DNA of 35,059 bases from Kineococcus sp. TRM81007 (GCF_022669155.1 NZ_JALBVB010000050.1:1-35059); one strand, 5' to 3'. Positions 1 to 10,027 are shown, counted from the stretch's first letter. Made by a program: numbers and translations. The notes: generated by a model not told the origin, from the sequence alone.

Positions 1-999
<999 letters not shown>

Positions 1000-1016
1000 C
1001 GCCGCAGCTCAGCCAC

Positions 1017-1059
1017 GCACGGGCCGCCGCCCCCGGCGCACGGGGGCGGCGGCCCGTGC
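1017..1059 (+). terminator. Strong hairpin terminator after the ABC ATPase
   Basis: Perfect 19-bp inverted repeat: arm 1017-1035 pairs base for base with 1041-1059 around the 5-nt loop GCGCA. It starts 17 nt after the ATPase stop codon. No T tract follows, as is common for actinobacterial hairpin terminators. It ends 48 nt before the start of the next gene and isolates the DUF4032 operon. Confidence 0.8.
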
Positions 1060-1107
1060 CGCGTCCGGAGCCGCCACCCCGGCGCCGCTCCTGAGAGGAT
1101 GACCAGC

Positions 1108-2370
1108 GTGAGCGCGCCCACGACCACCTCGCTGCAGATCACCGCGGCCAGGCCCTACCCCGAGCTGCTGGACCTGCCCTGGGAGGTGCCGCTCGAGGAG
1201 TGGCCGGAGGAGCACCTGGCGGCGCTGCCGCGGGGCATCTCCCGGCACGTCGTGCGGTTCGTGAAGCTGGGCAAGCGGGTGCTCGCCGTGAAGGAGACCA
1301 ACGCGGAGATCGCCCACCGCGAGTACCGGATGCTGCGCATGCTCAACCGGCTCGAGGTGCCCTCGGTCCTGCCCGTCGCCGTCATCACCGGCCGCGTCGG
1401 CCACGACGGCGAACCCCTGAACTCGGTGCTGGTGACCCGGCACCTGCAGTACTCCCTGCCCTACCGGGCCCTGTACAGCCAGACGCTGCGCCCCAGCACC
1501 GCCAAGCGCGCCGTCGACGCCCTCGCCGTGCTGCTGGTGAAGCTGCACCTCACCGGTTTCTACTGGGGCGACGTGTCCCTGTCGAACACGCTGTTCCGCC
1601 GCGACGCCGGCGCGTTCGCCGCCTACCTCGTGGACGCCGAGACCGGCGAGCTCTACGACGAGCTGTCCACCGGGCAGCGCGAGTACGACCTCGACGTGGC
1701 GCGCACCAACATCGCCGGCGAGCTCATGGACGTCGTCGCCAGCGGTGCGCTGGAGGTGGACATGGACGACGTCCTCGACATCTCCGACCGCATCATCTCC
1801 CGCTACCGCGCCCTGTGGTCCGAGCTCACCGAGGCGGAGTCCTTCGAGCGCGGCGAGCGCTGGCGCGTCGAGGCCCGCATCCGGCGCCTGAACGACCTCG
1901 GCTTCGACGTCGGCGAGCTGGCCATCACCACGGACATCGACGGCACCAGCGTGCGCATCGAGCCCAAGGTCGTCGACGCCGGGCACCACTCCCGCCGCCT
2001 GCTGCGCCTGACCGGCCTGGACGCCGAGGAGAACCAGGCGCGCCGCCTGCTCAACGACCTCGACTCCTACATGGCGGCCGCCGACCGGCAGAACGAGGAC
2101 GAGGAGATCGTCGCCCACGACTGGATGGCGGAGGTGTTCGAGCCGGTGCAGCGCGCCGTGCCGCGCGAGCTGCGCGGCAAGCTCGAGGGTCCGGAGCTGT
2201 TCCACGAGGTCCTCGAGCACCGCTGGTACCTGTCCGAGCGCGCCGGTCGCGACGTCGGCCTCGACGAGGCGGTGAGCTCCTACATGGCGAACGTCCTGCC
2301 GAGCAAGCCGGACGAGCGCGCCGTGCTCGGCGTCGACACCCAGGCGATCCGCGTCATCGCGGAACGCTGA
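1108..2370 (+). CDS. DUF4032 domain protein with kinase-like N-terminal fold
   Basis: Protein of 420 residues. The N-terminal half looks like a degenerate small-molecule or lipopolysaccharide kinase: VLAVKETN with a candidate ATP lysine (K62), a following Glu (E72), a catalytic-loop-like WGDVSLSN (153-160) and LVDAET (174-179) in the place of the metal-binding DFG. The C-terminal part (about 200-360) is the actinobacterial DUF4032 region. The substrate is unknown and I infer kinase-like chemistry only from these motifs. Start: GTG 1108 has AGAGGA 8 nt upstream; the in-frame ATG at 1099 lies inside that Shine-Dalgarno sequence and is less likely, though it would add only three residues. The gene is 24 nt upstream of the epimerase gene, so the two are probably cotranscribed. 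Confidence 0.85.
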   Translation: MSAPTTTSLQITAARPYPELLDLPWEVPLEEWPEEHLAALPRGISRHVVRFVKLGKRVLAVKETNAEIAHREYRMLRMLNRLEVPSVLPVAVITGRVGHDGEPLNSVLVTRHLQYSLPYRALYSQTLRPSTAKRAVDALAVLLVKLHLTGFYWGDVSLSNTLFRRDAGAFAAYLVDAETGELYDELSTGQREYDLDVARTNIAGELMDVVASGALEVDMDDVLDISDRIISRYRALWSELTEAESFERGERWRVEARIRRLNDLGFDVGELAITTDIDGTSVRIEPKVVDAGHHSRRLLRLTGLDAEENQARRLLNDLDSYMAAADRQNEDEEIVAHDWMAEVFEPVQRAVPRELRGKLEGPELFHEVLEHRWYLSERAGRDVGLDEAVSSYMANVLPSKPDERAVLGVDTQAIRVIAER

Positions 2371-2394
2371 GAACCCCACCCCCGGAGGACGACG

Positions 2395-3279
2395 TTGCCC
2401 ACTGACAAGCCCCGTGTCGCGCTGACCGGTGCCGCCGGCAAGCTGGGGCAGGTCGTGCTGCGCGACCTGCTGGAGAACGGCTGGTCGGTGCTCGCGCTGG
2501 ACCAGGTGCGCCCGCCGACGCTGCGCCCCGGTGACGACGCGCAGTTCCTGCGCATCGACCTCACCGACCACGGCCAGGTCGTCGAGGCCCTCGCCGGGCG
2601 CACCGACGAGCGCCCCGGCCCCTTCGACGCCGTCGTGCACCTGGCGGCGGTCCCCGCGCCGGGCCTGCTGAGCAACTCCGCGACGTTCCGCAACAACTCC
2701 GCCGCGACCTGGAACGTGTTCGACGCCGCCCGCGCCGCGGGGGTCCGGAACGTCGTGTGGGCGTCCAGCGAGACGCTGCTCGGCCTGCCGTTCGACGCCG
2801 CCGACCCCCCGTACGCGCCGCTGGACGAGGAGTACCGGGTGCGCCCGGAGTCGACGTACTCGCTCGTGAAGGCGCTGGAGGAGGAGATGGCCCACCACTT
2901 CTGCCGGTGGGAGCCCGAGCTGACGATGACGGGCCTGCGCTTCTCCAACGTCATGCACGTGGAGGACTACGCGCAGTTCCCCTCGTTCGACGCGGACCCG
3001 CACCTGCGCAAGTGGAACCTGTGGGGCTACGTCGACGCGCGCGACGGCGCCCAGGCGGTGCGGCTGTCCCTGCAGCGGACGGACCCCGGCGTGGAGGTGT
3101 TCATCGTCGCCAACGCCGACACGGTGATGAGCCGCTCCTCGGCCGAGCTGATGGCCGAGGTGTACCCCGGGGTCGAGGTGCGCGGGGAGCTCGGCGAGCA
3201 CGAGACGCTGCTCGGCATCGGCAAGGCGCGGCGGCTGCTGGGGTACGAACCGCAGCACTCCTGGCGCGACCACGTCTGA
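2395..3279 (+). CDS. NAD-dependent epimerase/dehydratase (extended SDR)
   Basis: Extended short-chain dehydrogenase/reductase, 294 residues. Rossmann motif TGAAGKLG at 11-18, HLAA at 82-85, a Ser-rich active-site strand WASSE (122-126) and the catalytic pair Y155xxxK159. Overall it resembles UDP-glucose 4-epimerase-like and uronate-dehydrogenase-like enzymes acting on sugars or sugar acids; the exact substrate cannot be assigned. Translation starts at TTG 2395, supported by GGAGG at 2384-2388 with 6 nt spacing. It follows the DUF4032 kinase-like gene by 24 nt, so a sugar-phosphate or nucleotide-sugar role for the pair is plausible but inferred. A bidirectional hairpin follows. Confidence 0.88.
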   Translation: MPTDKPRVALTGAAGKLGQVVLRDLLENGWSVLALDQVRPPTLRPGDDAQFLRIDLTDHGQVVEALAGRTDERPGPFDAVVHLAAVPAPGLLSNSATFRNNSAATWNVFDAARAAGVRNVVWASSETLLGLPFDAADPPYAPLDEEYRVRPESTYSLVKALEEEMAHHFCRWEPELTMTGLRFSNVMHVEDYAQFPSFDADPHLRKWNLWGYVDARDGAQAVRLSLQRTDPGVEVFIVANADTVMSRSSAELMAEVYPGVEVRGELGEHETLLGIGKARRLLGYEPQHSWRDHV

Positions 3280-3293
3280 CGCGCTGACGCGCC

Positions 3294-3324
3294 GTGCGGC
3301 GCCCCCCGGCGGGGAGCGCCGCAC
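3294..3324. terminator. Bidirectional terminator between convergent genes
   Basis: Inverted repeat 3294-3302 / 3316-3324 (9 bp perfect, GTGCGGCGC type) with an additional C/G-rich inner stem separated by one bulged A. It sits between the convergent epimerase (+) and phosphodiesterase (-) genes and can serve both. Confidence 0.65.
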
Positions 3325-3332
3325 GAGCGGGT

Positions 3333-4259
3333 TCAGGCCGCCGACTGCTCCGCCTGCTCGGCCTGCGCCGCCAGCAGGAAGTCCCGCAGCGCCGCGAGGT
3401 CGTCGGTGTTGATCTGGTCGACGTGGGCGGCGACCAGTTCGCGCCACACCGCCTCGCGCTCGGGGCCGGGGGTGTCCGGGGTCGCCCAGAAGCGCACCTC
3501 GCGGCCGGCCAGGTGCGCGGCCTCGACGAAGTCGTGCAGCCGGGCGCGCTCCGCCTCCGGCATCTCCCCCACGCCCTGCCAGGTGAACAGGTTGTTCCAG
3601 TTGTCGCTGATCAGCGGCATGAAGTCGGGGTCCGCCCCGCTGTTGAGGTCGCCGGAACGCCCGTCGTAACCGGCGTGCCGCACCTGCTGGCGGGCCATGA
3701 GGTCCACCGGCCGGTTGCCGGACACGACGGCGCTGACCGCGCCGTCCTCGCCGTCGTACCCCTGGGCGGTCAGCTCGTAGGTGGTGAACAGGCCCGCGTC
3801 GCGGCCGTCGTACTCGGCGAGGACCGCGTCCAGCGCCGCGTAGGTGGCGACCGCGTCGCTCTTGATGTCGACGAGCAGCTGCACCTGCTCGCCGTCGCCG
3901 TACACGCTGCCGCCGTTCTGCGCGACGATCGCGGCCAGCGGGTCCAGGTACAGCGACTGCAGGGTGCGGGCGGGGTCGAGGTCCCACGAGTCGTGGGCGA
4001 CCAGGAGCTCGCCGTCCACGAGGTACACGTCGGCCTCGACGCTGGTGAAGCCGTGGTCGAGGGCGTCCAGCAGGGGGCGCTCGTGCTCGTAGTCGTTGTG
4101 GGCGTGGGCCTGCGGCAGCGACTGCACGGCCGGGGCCGGCGCGGGGGCGGCGCCGGGGTCGGCGGGCAGCGTCGTGGCGGACGCCGCGGTCGCGGTCAGC
4201 GGCAGCAGGGCCGCACCGCTGAGGACGGCGAGCAGCAGGGATCGGGTGGGGCGGCGCAC
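3333..4259 (-). CDS. Secreted PI-PLC/glycerophosphodiester phosphodiesterase-like protein (Aim6-like)
   Basis: 308-residue exported protein of the TIM-barrel phosphodiesterase superfamily, closest in layout to the Aim6-like group. A basic N-terminus and hydrophobic segment ending near ASA|TT (about residue 28) form a signal peptide. The mature part opens with the active-site pattern AHAHNDYEH (H52, H54), then SVEADVYL (E75, D77) and VAHD (H89), the usual histidine/acid set for metal-dependent phosphodiester cleavage. The likely substrate class is phosphodiesters such as glycerophosphodiesters or phosphoinositides, which would fit with the phosphate genes elsewhere, but this is inference. Start GTG 4259 is chosen for GGAGG at 4264-4268 and because it opens the signal peptide. 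An open frame runs further upstream without any supporting signal. Confidence 0.82.
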   Translation of the reverse strand: MRRPTRSLLLAVLSGAALLPLTATAASATTLPADPGAAPAPAPAVQSLPQAHAHNDYEHERPLLDALDHGFTSVEADVYLVDGELLVAHDSWDLDPARTLQSLYLDPLAAIVAQNGGSVYGDGEQVQLLVDIKSDAVATYAALDAVLAEYDGRDAGLFTTYELTAQGYDGEDGAVSAVVSGNRPVDLMARQQVRHAGYDGRSGDLNSGADPDFMPLISDNWNNLFTWQGVGEMPEAERARLHDFVEAAHLAGREVRFWATPDTPGPEREAVWRELVAAHVDQINTDDLAALRDFLLAAQAEQAEQSAA

Positions 4260-4315
4260 GGGGCCTCCGTCGTCGAGGGGGGGGGGAACGGACGCGGACG
4301 CTACGAGGTGATCAC
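4260..4315 (-). promoter_or_regulatory. Promoter and leader of the secreted phosphodiesterase gene, with a C10 tract
   Basis: On the minus strand a -10-like TAGCGT lies at 4303-4298, predicting a start near 4291 and a leader of about 32 nt. The leader carries a homopolymer of ten C (G on the plus strand, 4277-4286) and then GGAGG (4268-4264). An 8-bp palindrome GTGATCAC (4308-4315) lies upstream of the -10 and could be an operator. The -35 is not recognisable. Confidence 0.45.
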
Positions 4316-4371
4316 GACGTGCCGGCGAACTCCCGGCGTCTTCCTCCCGAACACCCACCCCCGCCCCTCCC

Positions 4372-4409
4372 CCACTCCGGGCGGGAACGGTGGTTCCCGC
4401 CCGGAGTGG
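4372..4409 (-). terminator. Terminator of the cysS-rlmB operon
   Basis: Perfect 17-bp inverted repeat, arms 4372-4388 and 4393-4409, loop GGTG on the plus strand. It begins 12 nt beyond the rlmB stop codon in the direction of transcription. No T tract. Confidence 0.8.
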
Positions 4410-4421
4410 AGGGTGGAGGGG

Positions 4422-5393
4422 TCAGCGGTGGCGGGAGACCTCGTACAGGGCGATGCCCGCGGCGACACCGGCGTTGAGGGACTCCACCGCCCCGGCCATG
4501 GGGATGCTCACCACCTGGTCGCACGTCTCGCGCACCAGCCGGGACAGGCCCGCGCCCTCCGCGCCGACGACCACCACGAGGGGCCCGCCGGCGAGCTGGA
4601 GCTGCGGCAGCGCGACGTCGCCGTCGGCGTCCAGCCCGACGACGAACAACCCCGCCTCCTTGTACTCCTGCAGCGCGCGGGTCAGGTTCGTCGCCCGGGC
4701 GACCGGCACGCGCGCCGCAGCACCCGCCGACGTCTTCCACGCCGACGCGGTCATGCCGGCGGCGCGGCGCTCCGGCACGACGACGCCGTGCCCGCCGAAG
4801 GCCGCCACCGAGCGGACCACGGCACCGAGGTTGCGCGGGTCCGTCACACCGTCCAGGGCCACCACCAGGGGCGGACGGCCGGTGTCGGCCGCCCGGTCCA
4901 GCAGGTCGTGCGGGTGGGCGTAGTCGTACGGCGGGACCGACGCCGCCACGCCCTGGTGCACGGCACCGTCGGTGAGGCGGTCCAGGTCGGCGCGGGACGC
5001 CTCCAGCAGCGGGATGCCCCGGTCGCCGGCCGCGGCGAGGATCTCCTTGACGCGGTCGTCGGAGTCGATGCGCGAGGCGACGTACACGCCCGTGATCGGC
5101 AGTCCCGCCCGCAGCGCCTCCACGAGGGAGTTGCGGCCCGCGATCCACTCGGTCTCGCCGCTCTTCTTCGCCGTGCGCCGCGCGGGCGGACGCCCGCCGG
5201 GGCGGGGGTTGGTCGTCGCCGCGCGGTGCGCCGCCTTCGCCGCGCGCGCCGCGGCCGGGTGGCCGGTGCGCTCGGTCGCCTTCGGCGTCGGCCCCTTGCC
5301 CTCCAGCGACCGGCGGTTCTTGCCGCCGGTGCCGCTGCTCGGGCCCTTCTTGCCCCTGCTGACAGCGCCACGGCGCTGCGAGTTCCCCGCCAC
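4422..5393 (-). CDS. rlmB: 23S rRNA (guanosine-2'-O-)-methyltransferase, TrmH/RlmB (SPOUT) family
   Basis: SAM-dependent ribose 2'-O-methyltransferase of the SpoU/TrmH family, expected to modify 23S rRNA (G2251 in E. coli numbering). 323 residues: a Lys/Arg-rich disordered tail (1-78) typical of actinobacterial members, a substrate-binding domain from TEWIAGRNS (81-89) to about 155, then the knotted SPOUT domain with motif 1 NLGAVVRSV (188-196), motif 2 [10 protein letters not shown] (275-284) and motif 3 [12 protein letters not shown] (296-307). The GTG start overlaps the cysS TAG stop by one base (TAGTG), with GGAGGG 9 nt upstream, so the two genes are translationally linked. The same cysS-rlmB pairing is common in actinobacteria. 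The exact rRNA position is by family, not proved. Confidence 0.93.
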   Translation of the reverse strand: MAGNSQRRGAVSRGKKGPSSGTGGKNRRSLEGKGPTPKATERTGHPAAARAAKAAHRAATTNPRPGGRPPARRTAKKSGETEWIAGRNSLVEALRAGLPITGVYVASRIDSDDRVKEILAAAGDRGIPLLEASRADLDRLTDGAVHQGVAASVPPYDYAHPHDLLDRAADTGRPPLVVALDGVTDPRNLGAVVRSVAAFGGHGVVVPERRAAGMTASAWKTSAGAAARVPVARATNLTRALQEYKEAGLFVVGLDADGDVALPQLQLAGGPLVVVVGAEGAGLSRLVRETCDQVVSIPMAGAVESLNAGVAAGIALYEVSRHR

Positions 5394-6811
5394 TACTGCT
5401 CACCCTCCAGCGTCCACCGGGCACCGGTGGACGTGTCCTCGATCACGATGCCCGCGTTCTTGAGGGAGTCGCGCACCGCGTCGGCGGTCGCGAAGTCGCG
5501 CGCGGCGCGGGCGGCCGCACGCTCCTCCAGGCGGGCGCGCACCAGGACGTCCAGCGCGTCGCGCGCCGCGTCCGAGGTTCCCGCCCGCGAGACCCACGGC
5601 TCGCTCAGGGGGTCCAGCCCGAGCACGCCGAGACCGGCGCGCACCTGCCGGTACGCCGTGAGGAGCTGCTCGTCGGTGCCGTCGGCCAGCGCCTGGTTGC
5701 CGCGCCGCGCCACCTCGTGCAGCGAGGCCAGCGCGGCCGGGGTGGCGAGGTCGTCGTCCATCGCCGCGGCGAACTCCGCCGGCACCTCGCCGGGGGCGAC
5801 GTGCGGACCCACCCGCTCGGCGGTGCGGCGCACGAAGCCCTCCAGGCGGGAGTACGCCGCCTCGGCCTCCACCAGCGAGGTCCCGGAGTACTCCAGCGCC
5901 GTGCGGTAGTGCGCGGAGACGAGGTAGTAGCGCAGCACCACCGCGCGGTGCTCCCGCAGCAGGTTCGGGATGCCCAGCACGTTGCCCAGCGACTTGCTCA
6001 TCTTCTCGCCGGCCATCGTCACGAAGTGGTTGTGCAGCCAGTACTGCGCGAACCCGTCGCCGGCGGCGCGCGACTGCGCCTGCTCGTTCTCGTGGTGCGG
6101 GAAGCGGAGGTCCAGGCCGCCGCCGTGGATGTCGAAGCGGCCCCCCAGGTAGCGCCCGGCCATCGCCGAGCACTCCAGGTGCCAGCCGGGACGGCCGCGG
6201 CCCCACGGGGTGGGCCACGAGGCGCTGGCCGGCTCGGTGGGCTTGGCGCCCTTCCACAGCGCGAAGTCGCGCGGGTCGCGCTTGCCGCGCGGGTCCGCGT
6301 CGGCGGCCGGCTCCATGTCCGCCAGGTCCTGGTGCGTCAGCTCGCCGTACTGCGGCCAGGAACGGACGTCGAAGTAGACGTCGCCGGAGCCGTCGGCGGC
6401 CGGGTAGGCGTGGCCGCGCTCGACCAGCCGCCCGATCAGCTCGACCATCTCCGGGACGTGGCCGGTGGCGCGCGGCTCCACCGTCGGCGGCAGCACGCCG
6501 AGCGCGTCGTAGGCGGCGGCGAAGTCGCGCTCGAAGCGGTAGGCGTGCGCCCACCACGGCACCCCGGCCTCGGCGGCCTTGGCGAGGATCTTGTCGTCGA
6601 TGTCGGTGACGTTGCGCACCAGCGTCACCTCGTGCCCGGTGGCGGTCAGCCAGCGGCGCAGCACGTCGAAGGCGACCTGCGCGCGCACGTGGCCCAGGTG
6701 CGGCGAACCCTGCGGGGTGGCGCCGCAGACGTAGACGCCGACCCGTCCGGGCTGCAGGGGGACGAAGTCGCGCACCGCGCCGGCGGCGCTGTCGTGGAGG
6801 CGCAGGGTCAC
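5393..6811 (-). CDS. cysS: Cysteine--tRNA ligase
   Basis: Class I aminoacyl-tRNA synthetase charging tRNA-Cys in the cytoplasm. 472 residues, the usual length. HIGH-type signature PHLGH (37-41) and KMSKS (270-274) are intact; zinc ligands are visible as C29, C214, H239 and E243 (GHH/HHENE context), which give cysteine specificity. The C-terminal DALR-type helical domain runs from about 340. Its shape is CysS rather than the mycothiol enzyme MshC, because the length and C-terminus match CysS and it pairs with rlmB; MshC is its close paralogue. Start GTG 6811 sits 6 nt after a TAGCCT -10, so the mRNA is probably leaderless. Confidence 0.93.
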   Translation of the reverse strand: MTLRLHDSAAGAVRDFVPLQPGRVGVYVCGATPQGSPHLGHVRAQVAFDVLRRWLTATGHEVTLVRNVTDIDDKILAKAAEAGVPWWAHAYRFERDFAAAYDALGVLPPTVEPRATGHVPEMVELIGRLVERGHAYPAADGSGDVYFDVRSWPQYGELTHQDLADMEPAADADPRGKRDPRDFALWKGAKPTEPASASWPTPWGRGRPGWHLECSAMAGRYLGGRFDIHGGGLDLRFPHHENEQAQSRAAGDGFAQYWLHNHFVTMAGEKMSKSLGNVLGIPNLLREHRAVVLRYYLVSAHYRTALEYSGTSLVEAEAAYSRLEGFVRRTAERVGPHVAPGEVPAEFAAAMDDDLATPAALASLHEVARRGNQALADGTDEQLLTAYRQVRAGLGVLGLDPLSEPWVSRAGTSDAARDALDVLVRARLEERAAARAARDFATADAVRDSLKNAGIVIEDTSTGARWTLEGEQ

Positions 6812-6817
6812 CCCGCC

Positions 6818-6823
6818 AGGCTA
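6818..6823 (-). promoter_or_regulatory. Predicted -10 of a leaderless cysS promoter
   Basis: Minus-strand TAGCCT (6823-6818) ends exactly 6 nt before the GTG start codon. Transcription starting about 7 nt downstream of the hexamer would begin at the start codon itself. No clear -35. Confidence 0.55.
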
Positions 6824-6879
6824 CCGGCCGGTCACCGGCCCGCCGTCCGCTCGCCGGGGCCTCCGTCCGGCGGCTCGAC

Positions 6880-6885
6880 TAGGGT
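6880..6885 (+). promoter_or_regulatory. Predicted -10 of a leaderless dehydrogenase promoter
   Basis: TAGGGT ends 6 nt before ATG 6892; no separate Shine-Dalgarno is seen. It lies in the 80-bp gap divergent from cysS, with the cysS -10 about 57 bp away. Confidence 0.55.
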
Positions 6886-6891
6886 CGGCCC

Positions 6892-8016
6892 ATGGCCTGG
6901 ACCGTTCCCGCGATCATCTCCCGCAGCAAGGGCGCTGCCGTCGAGACCGCCGACGTCGTGGTGCCCGAACCGATCGCCGGTGAGGTGGTCGTGGACGTCG
7001 CCGCGTGCGGGGTGTGCCACACCGACCTGCACTACCGCGAGGGCGGCATCACCGACGACTACCCGTTCCTGCTGGGGCACGAGGCCGCCGGCACCGTGGC
7101 CGCCGTCGGGGACGGCGTGACGAACGTGGCCGTCGGCGACGCGGTGGTGCTGAACTGGCGGGCGGTGTGCGGGCAGTGCCGCGCGTGCAAGCGCGGGGCG
7201 CCGCAGTACTGCTTCGACACGCACAACGCCACGCAGAGGATGACCCTGACCGACGGCACGGAGCTGTCCCCGGCGCTGGGCATCGGGGCGTTCGCGCCGA
7301 AGACGCTGGTGGCGGCCGGGCAGGCCACCCGCATCGACACCTCGATCTACGACGGGTCGGAGCTGGACTACGACCCGGCCGTGGCCGGGCTGCTCGGCTG
7401 CGGGGTGATGGCGGGCATCGGCGCGGCGGTGAACACCGCCCCGGTGCGCCGCGGGGACACCGTGGCGGTCATCGGCTGCGGCGGGGTGGGCACGGCGGCG
7501 GTGGCCGGGGCGGTGCTGGCCGGGGCCCGGCGCGTCGTGGCGATCGACCTCGACGACAAGAAGCTGGCCTGGGCCCGGCAGCTGGGCGCCACGCACACCG
7601 TCAACTCCCGCGGGCTGGACGAGGACGGCGTCGTGCGCGCCGTGCAGGAGGTCACCGACGGCTTCGGCGCGGACGTCGTCATCGACGCGGTGGGCCGGCC
7701 CGAGACGTGGCGGCAGGCGTTCTACGCGCGCGACCTGGCCGGCACCGTCGTCCTCGTCGGGGTGCCCACTCCCGAGATGCAGCTGCAGGTGCCACTGGCG
7801 GACGTGTTCGGTCGCGGGGGTGCGCTGAAGTCGTCCTGGTACGGCGACTGCCTGCCGGAGCGGGACTTCCCGCAGCTGCTGGAGCTGCACGCGAACGGGC
7901 GCCTGCCGCTGGAGGCGTTCGTGAGCGAGCGCATCGGGCTGGGCGACGTCGAAGCCGCGTTCGCCACGATGCAGCGCGGCGAGGTCCTGCGCTCCGTGGT
8001 GGTGATGGGCGAGTGA
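6892..8016 (+). CDS. S-(hydroxymethyl)mycothiol dehydrogenase (formaldehyde detoxification)
   Basis: Zinc-dependent medium-chain alcohol dehydrogenase of 374 residues. It is expected to oxidise S-hydroxymethylmycothiol, formed spontaneously from formaldehyde and mycothiol, with NAD+. Catalytic zinc ligands are C42, H63 and C170 (C-H-C), structural zinc ligands C93, C96, C99 and C107, and the nucleotide motif is GCGGVG (195-200). The assignment to the mycothiol enzyme (MscR/AdhE2 group) rests on the sequence pattern, the overlapping metallo-hydrolase gene as in the mycobacterial Rv2259-Rv2260 pair, and mycothiol genes in the same window. The gene overlaps the next by 4 nt (GTGA). A plain class III alcohol dehydrogenase is the alternative. 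Confidence 0.85.
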   Translation: MAWTVPAIISRSKGAAVETADVVVPEPIAGEVVVDVAACGVCHTDLHYREGGITDDYPFLLGHEAAGTVAAVGDGVTNVAVGDAVVLNWRAVCGQCRACKRGAPQYCFDTHNATQRMTLTDGTELSPALGIGAFAPKTLVAAGQATRIDTSIYDGSELDYDPAVAGLLGCGVMAGIGAAVNTAPVRRGDTVAVIGCGGVGTAAVAGAVLAGARRVVAIDLDDKKLAWARQLGATHTVNSRGLDEDGVVRAVQEVTDGFGADVVIDAVGRPETWRQAFYARDLAGTVVLVGVPTPEMQLQVPLADVFGRGGALKSSWYGDCLPERDFPQLLELHANGRLPLEAFVSERIGLGDVEAAFATMQRGEVLRSVVVMGE

Positions 8017-8654
8017 GCGCCCGGGTCGAGCACCTGGTCACCTCCGGCACGTTCAGCCTGGACGGGCAGACCTTCGAGGTGGACAACAACGTCTGGATCG
8101 TCGGCGACGACGCCGAGGTCGTCGTCGTCGACGCCCCCCACGACGTCGACGCGATCGCCACCGCGATCGGGGACCGCCGGCTGCTGGCGGTGCTGTGCAC
8201 GCACGCGCACGACGACCACGTGCGCCGCGCGCCGGCCCTCGCCGAACGCTTCAGCACGCAGCAGCACCGGGTGCCGGTGCTGCTGCACCCGGCGGACCGC
8301 GAGGTGTGGGAGCTGACCCACCCGGGACTGGCCACCACGGACCTGGTCCCCGGCGAGGTGGTCACGGTGGCCGGCACCGACCTGCACGTGCTGCACACCC
8401 CCGGGCACACCCCGGGCGCGGTGTGCTTCTACGCCCCGGCGCTGGGCACGGTCTTCACCGGCGACACCCTCTTCGCCGGTGGTCCCGGCGCCACGGGGCG
8501 CTCCTTCTCCAGCTTCGACACGATCGTCGGCTCCATCCGCGACGTGCTGCTGGAGCTGCCGCCGGAGACGCGCGTGCTGACCGGCCACGGGGGCAGCACC
8601 ACCATCGGTGACGAGGCCCCCCACCTGCAGGAGTGGATCACCCGCGGTCACTGA
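8013..8654 (+). CDS. MBL-fold metallo-hydrolase, partner of the mycothiol dehydrogenase
   Basis: Glyoxalase II-like metallo-beta-lactamase fold protein of 213 residues. Metal ligands are all present: HAHDDH (64-69), H132 in HTPGHTPG, D151 in FTGDTLF and H192 near the C-terminus. Family members hydrolyse thioesters; by position it may release formate from S-formylmycothiol after the upstream dehydrogenase, but this reaction is inferred, not shown. Start GTG 8013 overlaps the dehydrogenase stop (GTGA), indicating translational coupling and a shared pathway. The same pair is adjacent in mycobacteria. No signal peptide, so cytoplasmic. Confidence 0.88.
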   Translation: MSARVEHLVTSGTFSLDGQTFEVDNNVWIVGDDAEVVVVDAPHDVDAIATAIGDRRLLAVLCTHAHDDHVRRAPALAERFSTQQHRVPVLLHPADREVWELTHPGLATTDLVPGEVVTVAGTDLHVLHTPGHTPGAVCFYAPALGTVFTGDTLFAGGPGATGRSFSSFDTIVGSIRDVLLELPPETRVLTGHGGSTTIGDEAPHLQEWITRGH

Positions 8655-8716
8655 CCGGCGACGGTGCCGGGGCGTCCCGAGTGGCGGGCGCCTCGGCTCC
8701 TGGCAGCATCGCTGCC

Positions 8717-9946
8717 GTGAGTGATCCCACACCGCCTCCTGCTGCGCAGAACCAGTCGCGCACGGTCAACGTCGTCGAGCGCGGCATCGCCGAAGCCGCC
8801 AAGTGGACGCTGCGCCTGCTGGTCATCGGCATCGGCGTCGCCGGCCTGCTGTGGCTGCTCGGCAAGGGCTGGTCGCTGCTGCTGCCGCTGCTGCTGGCGG
8901 TGCTGCTCAGCGCGATCCTGTGGCCGCTGGCGAGCCTGCTGCGGGCCGTGCTGCCCCGCGCGATCGCCGCCCTGCTCTCGATCCTCATCCTGGTCGCGCT
9001 GGTCACCGGCATCTTCGCCGCCCTGATCCCCAGCGTGGCCGGGCAGTTCGGTGAGGTCGCCGACTCCGCCGTCGCCGGGATCCAGCAGGTGCAGGACTGG
9101 ATCAACGGCCCGCCGCTGAACCTCGGCGAGGAGGAGATCGGCGACCTCGTCAACCAGGGGCTGCAGGAGCTGCAGAGCAACGCCCAGAACATCGCCCTGG
9201 GCGTCGTCGGCGGTGTCGGCACGGTCGGGGCCAGCATCGGCTCCGGTGTGATCACGTTCCTGCTGGTGCTCGTGCTGACCTTCTTCTGCCTCTCCGACGG
9301 GGACCGGCTGCTGCCGTGGTCGCGCCGCTGGCTGGACGCGAACACCCACCACCACGCCACCGAGCTCGGCACCCGGGTCTGGGCGACGATCCGCGGCTAC
9401 ATCCTGTCCCAGGCGGCCGTGGCGTTCGTCGACGCGTTCTTCATCGGCATCGGCCTGTGGATCATCGGCGTGCCGTTCGCCCTGCCACTGGCCGTGACGA
9501 TCTTCTTCGCGGCGTTCATCCCCATCGTGGGTGCCGTGGTGACCGGCGTGCTGGCCACCCTCGTCGCGCTCGTCACCCTCGGCTGGGTGGAGGCCCTCAT
9601 CGTCCTGGGCATCGTGCTGCTCGTGCAGCAGCTGGAGGGCAACGTCCTGCAGCCGCTGCTGGTCGGCAAGACCCTCGCGCTGCACCCGGCGGTCGTCATC
9701 GGCGCCGTCACCATCGGCGGGACGCTGTTCGGCATCATCGGCGCGTTCCTCGCCGTGCCCGTCGCGGCGATCCTCACGGTGGTGCTGCGCTACGTGCACC
9801 ACGTGCTCCTCCCGGACGAGCCGGAGAACCCCGCGGAGGAGCACAAGGAGAAGAAGAACCCGCTGCGCCGGGACCCCGCCGTGGCCGAGGGGCAGCCCGC
9901 CGCCACCGCTGCCGCGAAGGGCGTCCAGCCGGACGACCGCTCCTGA
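8717..9946 (+). CDS. AI-2E family transporter (polytopic membrane protein)
   Basis: 409-residue integral membrane protein of the AI-2E (TqsA/YdiK/PerM) family. The hydrophobic pattern shows two to three N-terminal helices (about 30-110), a soluble segment (about 115-175, GPPLNLGEEEIGD) and about five C-terminal helices, including the family-typical PIVGAVVTG and QQLEGNVLQPLLVGK. The family was named for autoinducer-2 export, but in actinobacteria the cargo is unproven and some members act as cation antiporters, so substrate is left open. Start GTG 8717 opens VSDPTPPP; a longer in-frame extension overlaps the upstream gene and has no support. A charged Lys/Glu-rich cytoplasmic tail ends the protein. 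A bidirectional terminator follows. Confidence 0.88.
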   Translation: MSDPTPPPAAQNQSRTVNVVERGIAEAAKWTLRLLVIGIGVAGLLWLLGKGWSLLLPLLLAVLLSAILWPLASLLRAVLPRAIAALLSILILVALVTGIFAALIPSVAGQFGEVADSAVAGIQQVQDWINGPPLNLGEEEIGDLVNQGLQELQSNAQNIALGVVGGVGTVGASIGSGVITFLLVLVLTFFCLSDGDRLLPWSRRWLDANTHHHATELGTRVWATIRGYILSQAAVAFVDAFFIGIGLWIIGVPFALPLAVTIFFAAFIPIVGAVVTGVLATLVALVTLGWVEALIVLGIVLLVQQLEGNVLQPLLVGKTLALHPAVVIGAVTIGGTLFGIIGAFLAVPVAAILTVVLRYVHHVLLPDEPENPAEEHKEKKNPLRRDPAVAEGQPAATAAAKGVQPDDRS

Positions 9947-9952
9947 GGGACG

Positions 9953-9992
9953 CGGCGGAGCCCCCACCGAGCTCGCGGTGGGGGCTCCGCCG
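9953..9992. terminator. Bidirectional terminator between AI-2E transporter gene and ispF
   Basis: Perfect 17-bp inverted repeat, arms 9953-9969 and 9976-9992, 6-nt loop AGCTCG. It lies between convergent genes, 7 nt after the transporter stop and 36 nt from the ispF stop. Confidence 0.8.
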
Positions 9993-10027
9993 TGCGACGG
10001 CACGAGGCGCGGGAGGGGTTCCCGTGC

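Noticed and set aside
1009-3987. Very long open frame on the minus strand, antisense to the DUF4032 and epimerase genes
   Set aside because: Composition is Arg/Gly/Ala/His-rich with no domain, and it opposes two genes with clear motifs. Such frames arise from GC-rich third positions of the real genes.
3333-4358. Longer form of the secreted phosphodiesterase starting at GTG 4358
   Set aside because: It adds 33 residues before the signal peptide, crosses the C10 tract, and lacks a ribosome site; GTG 4259 has GGAGG.
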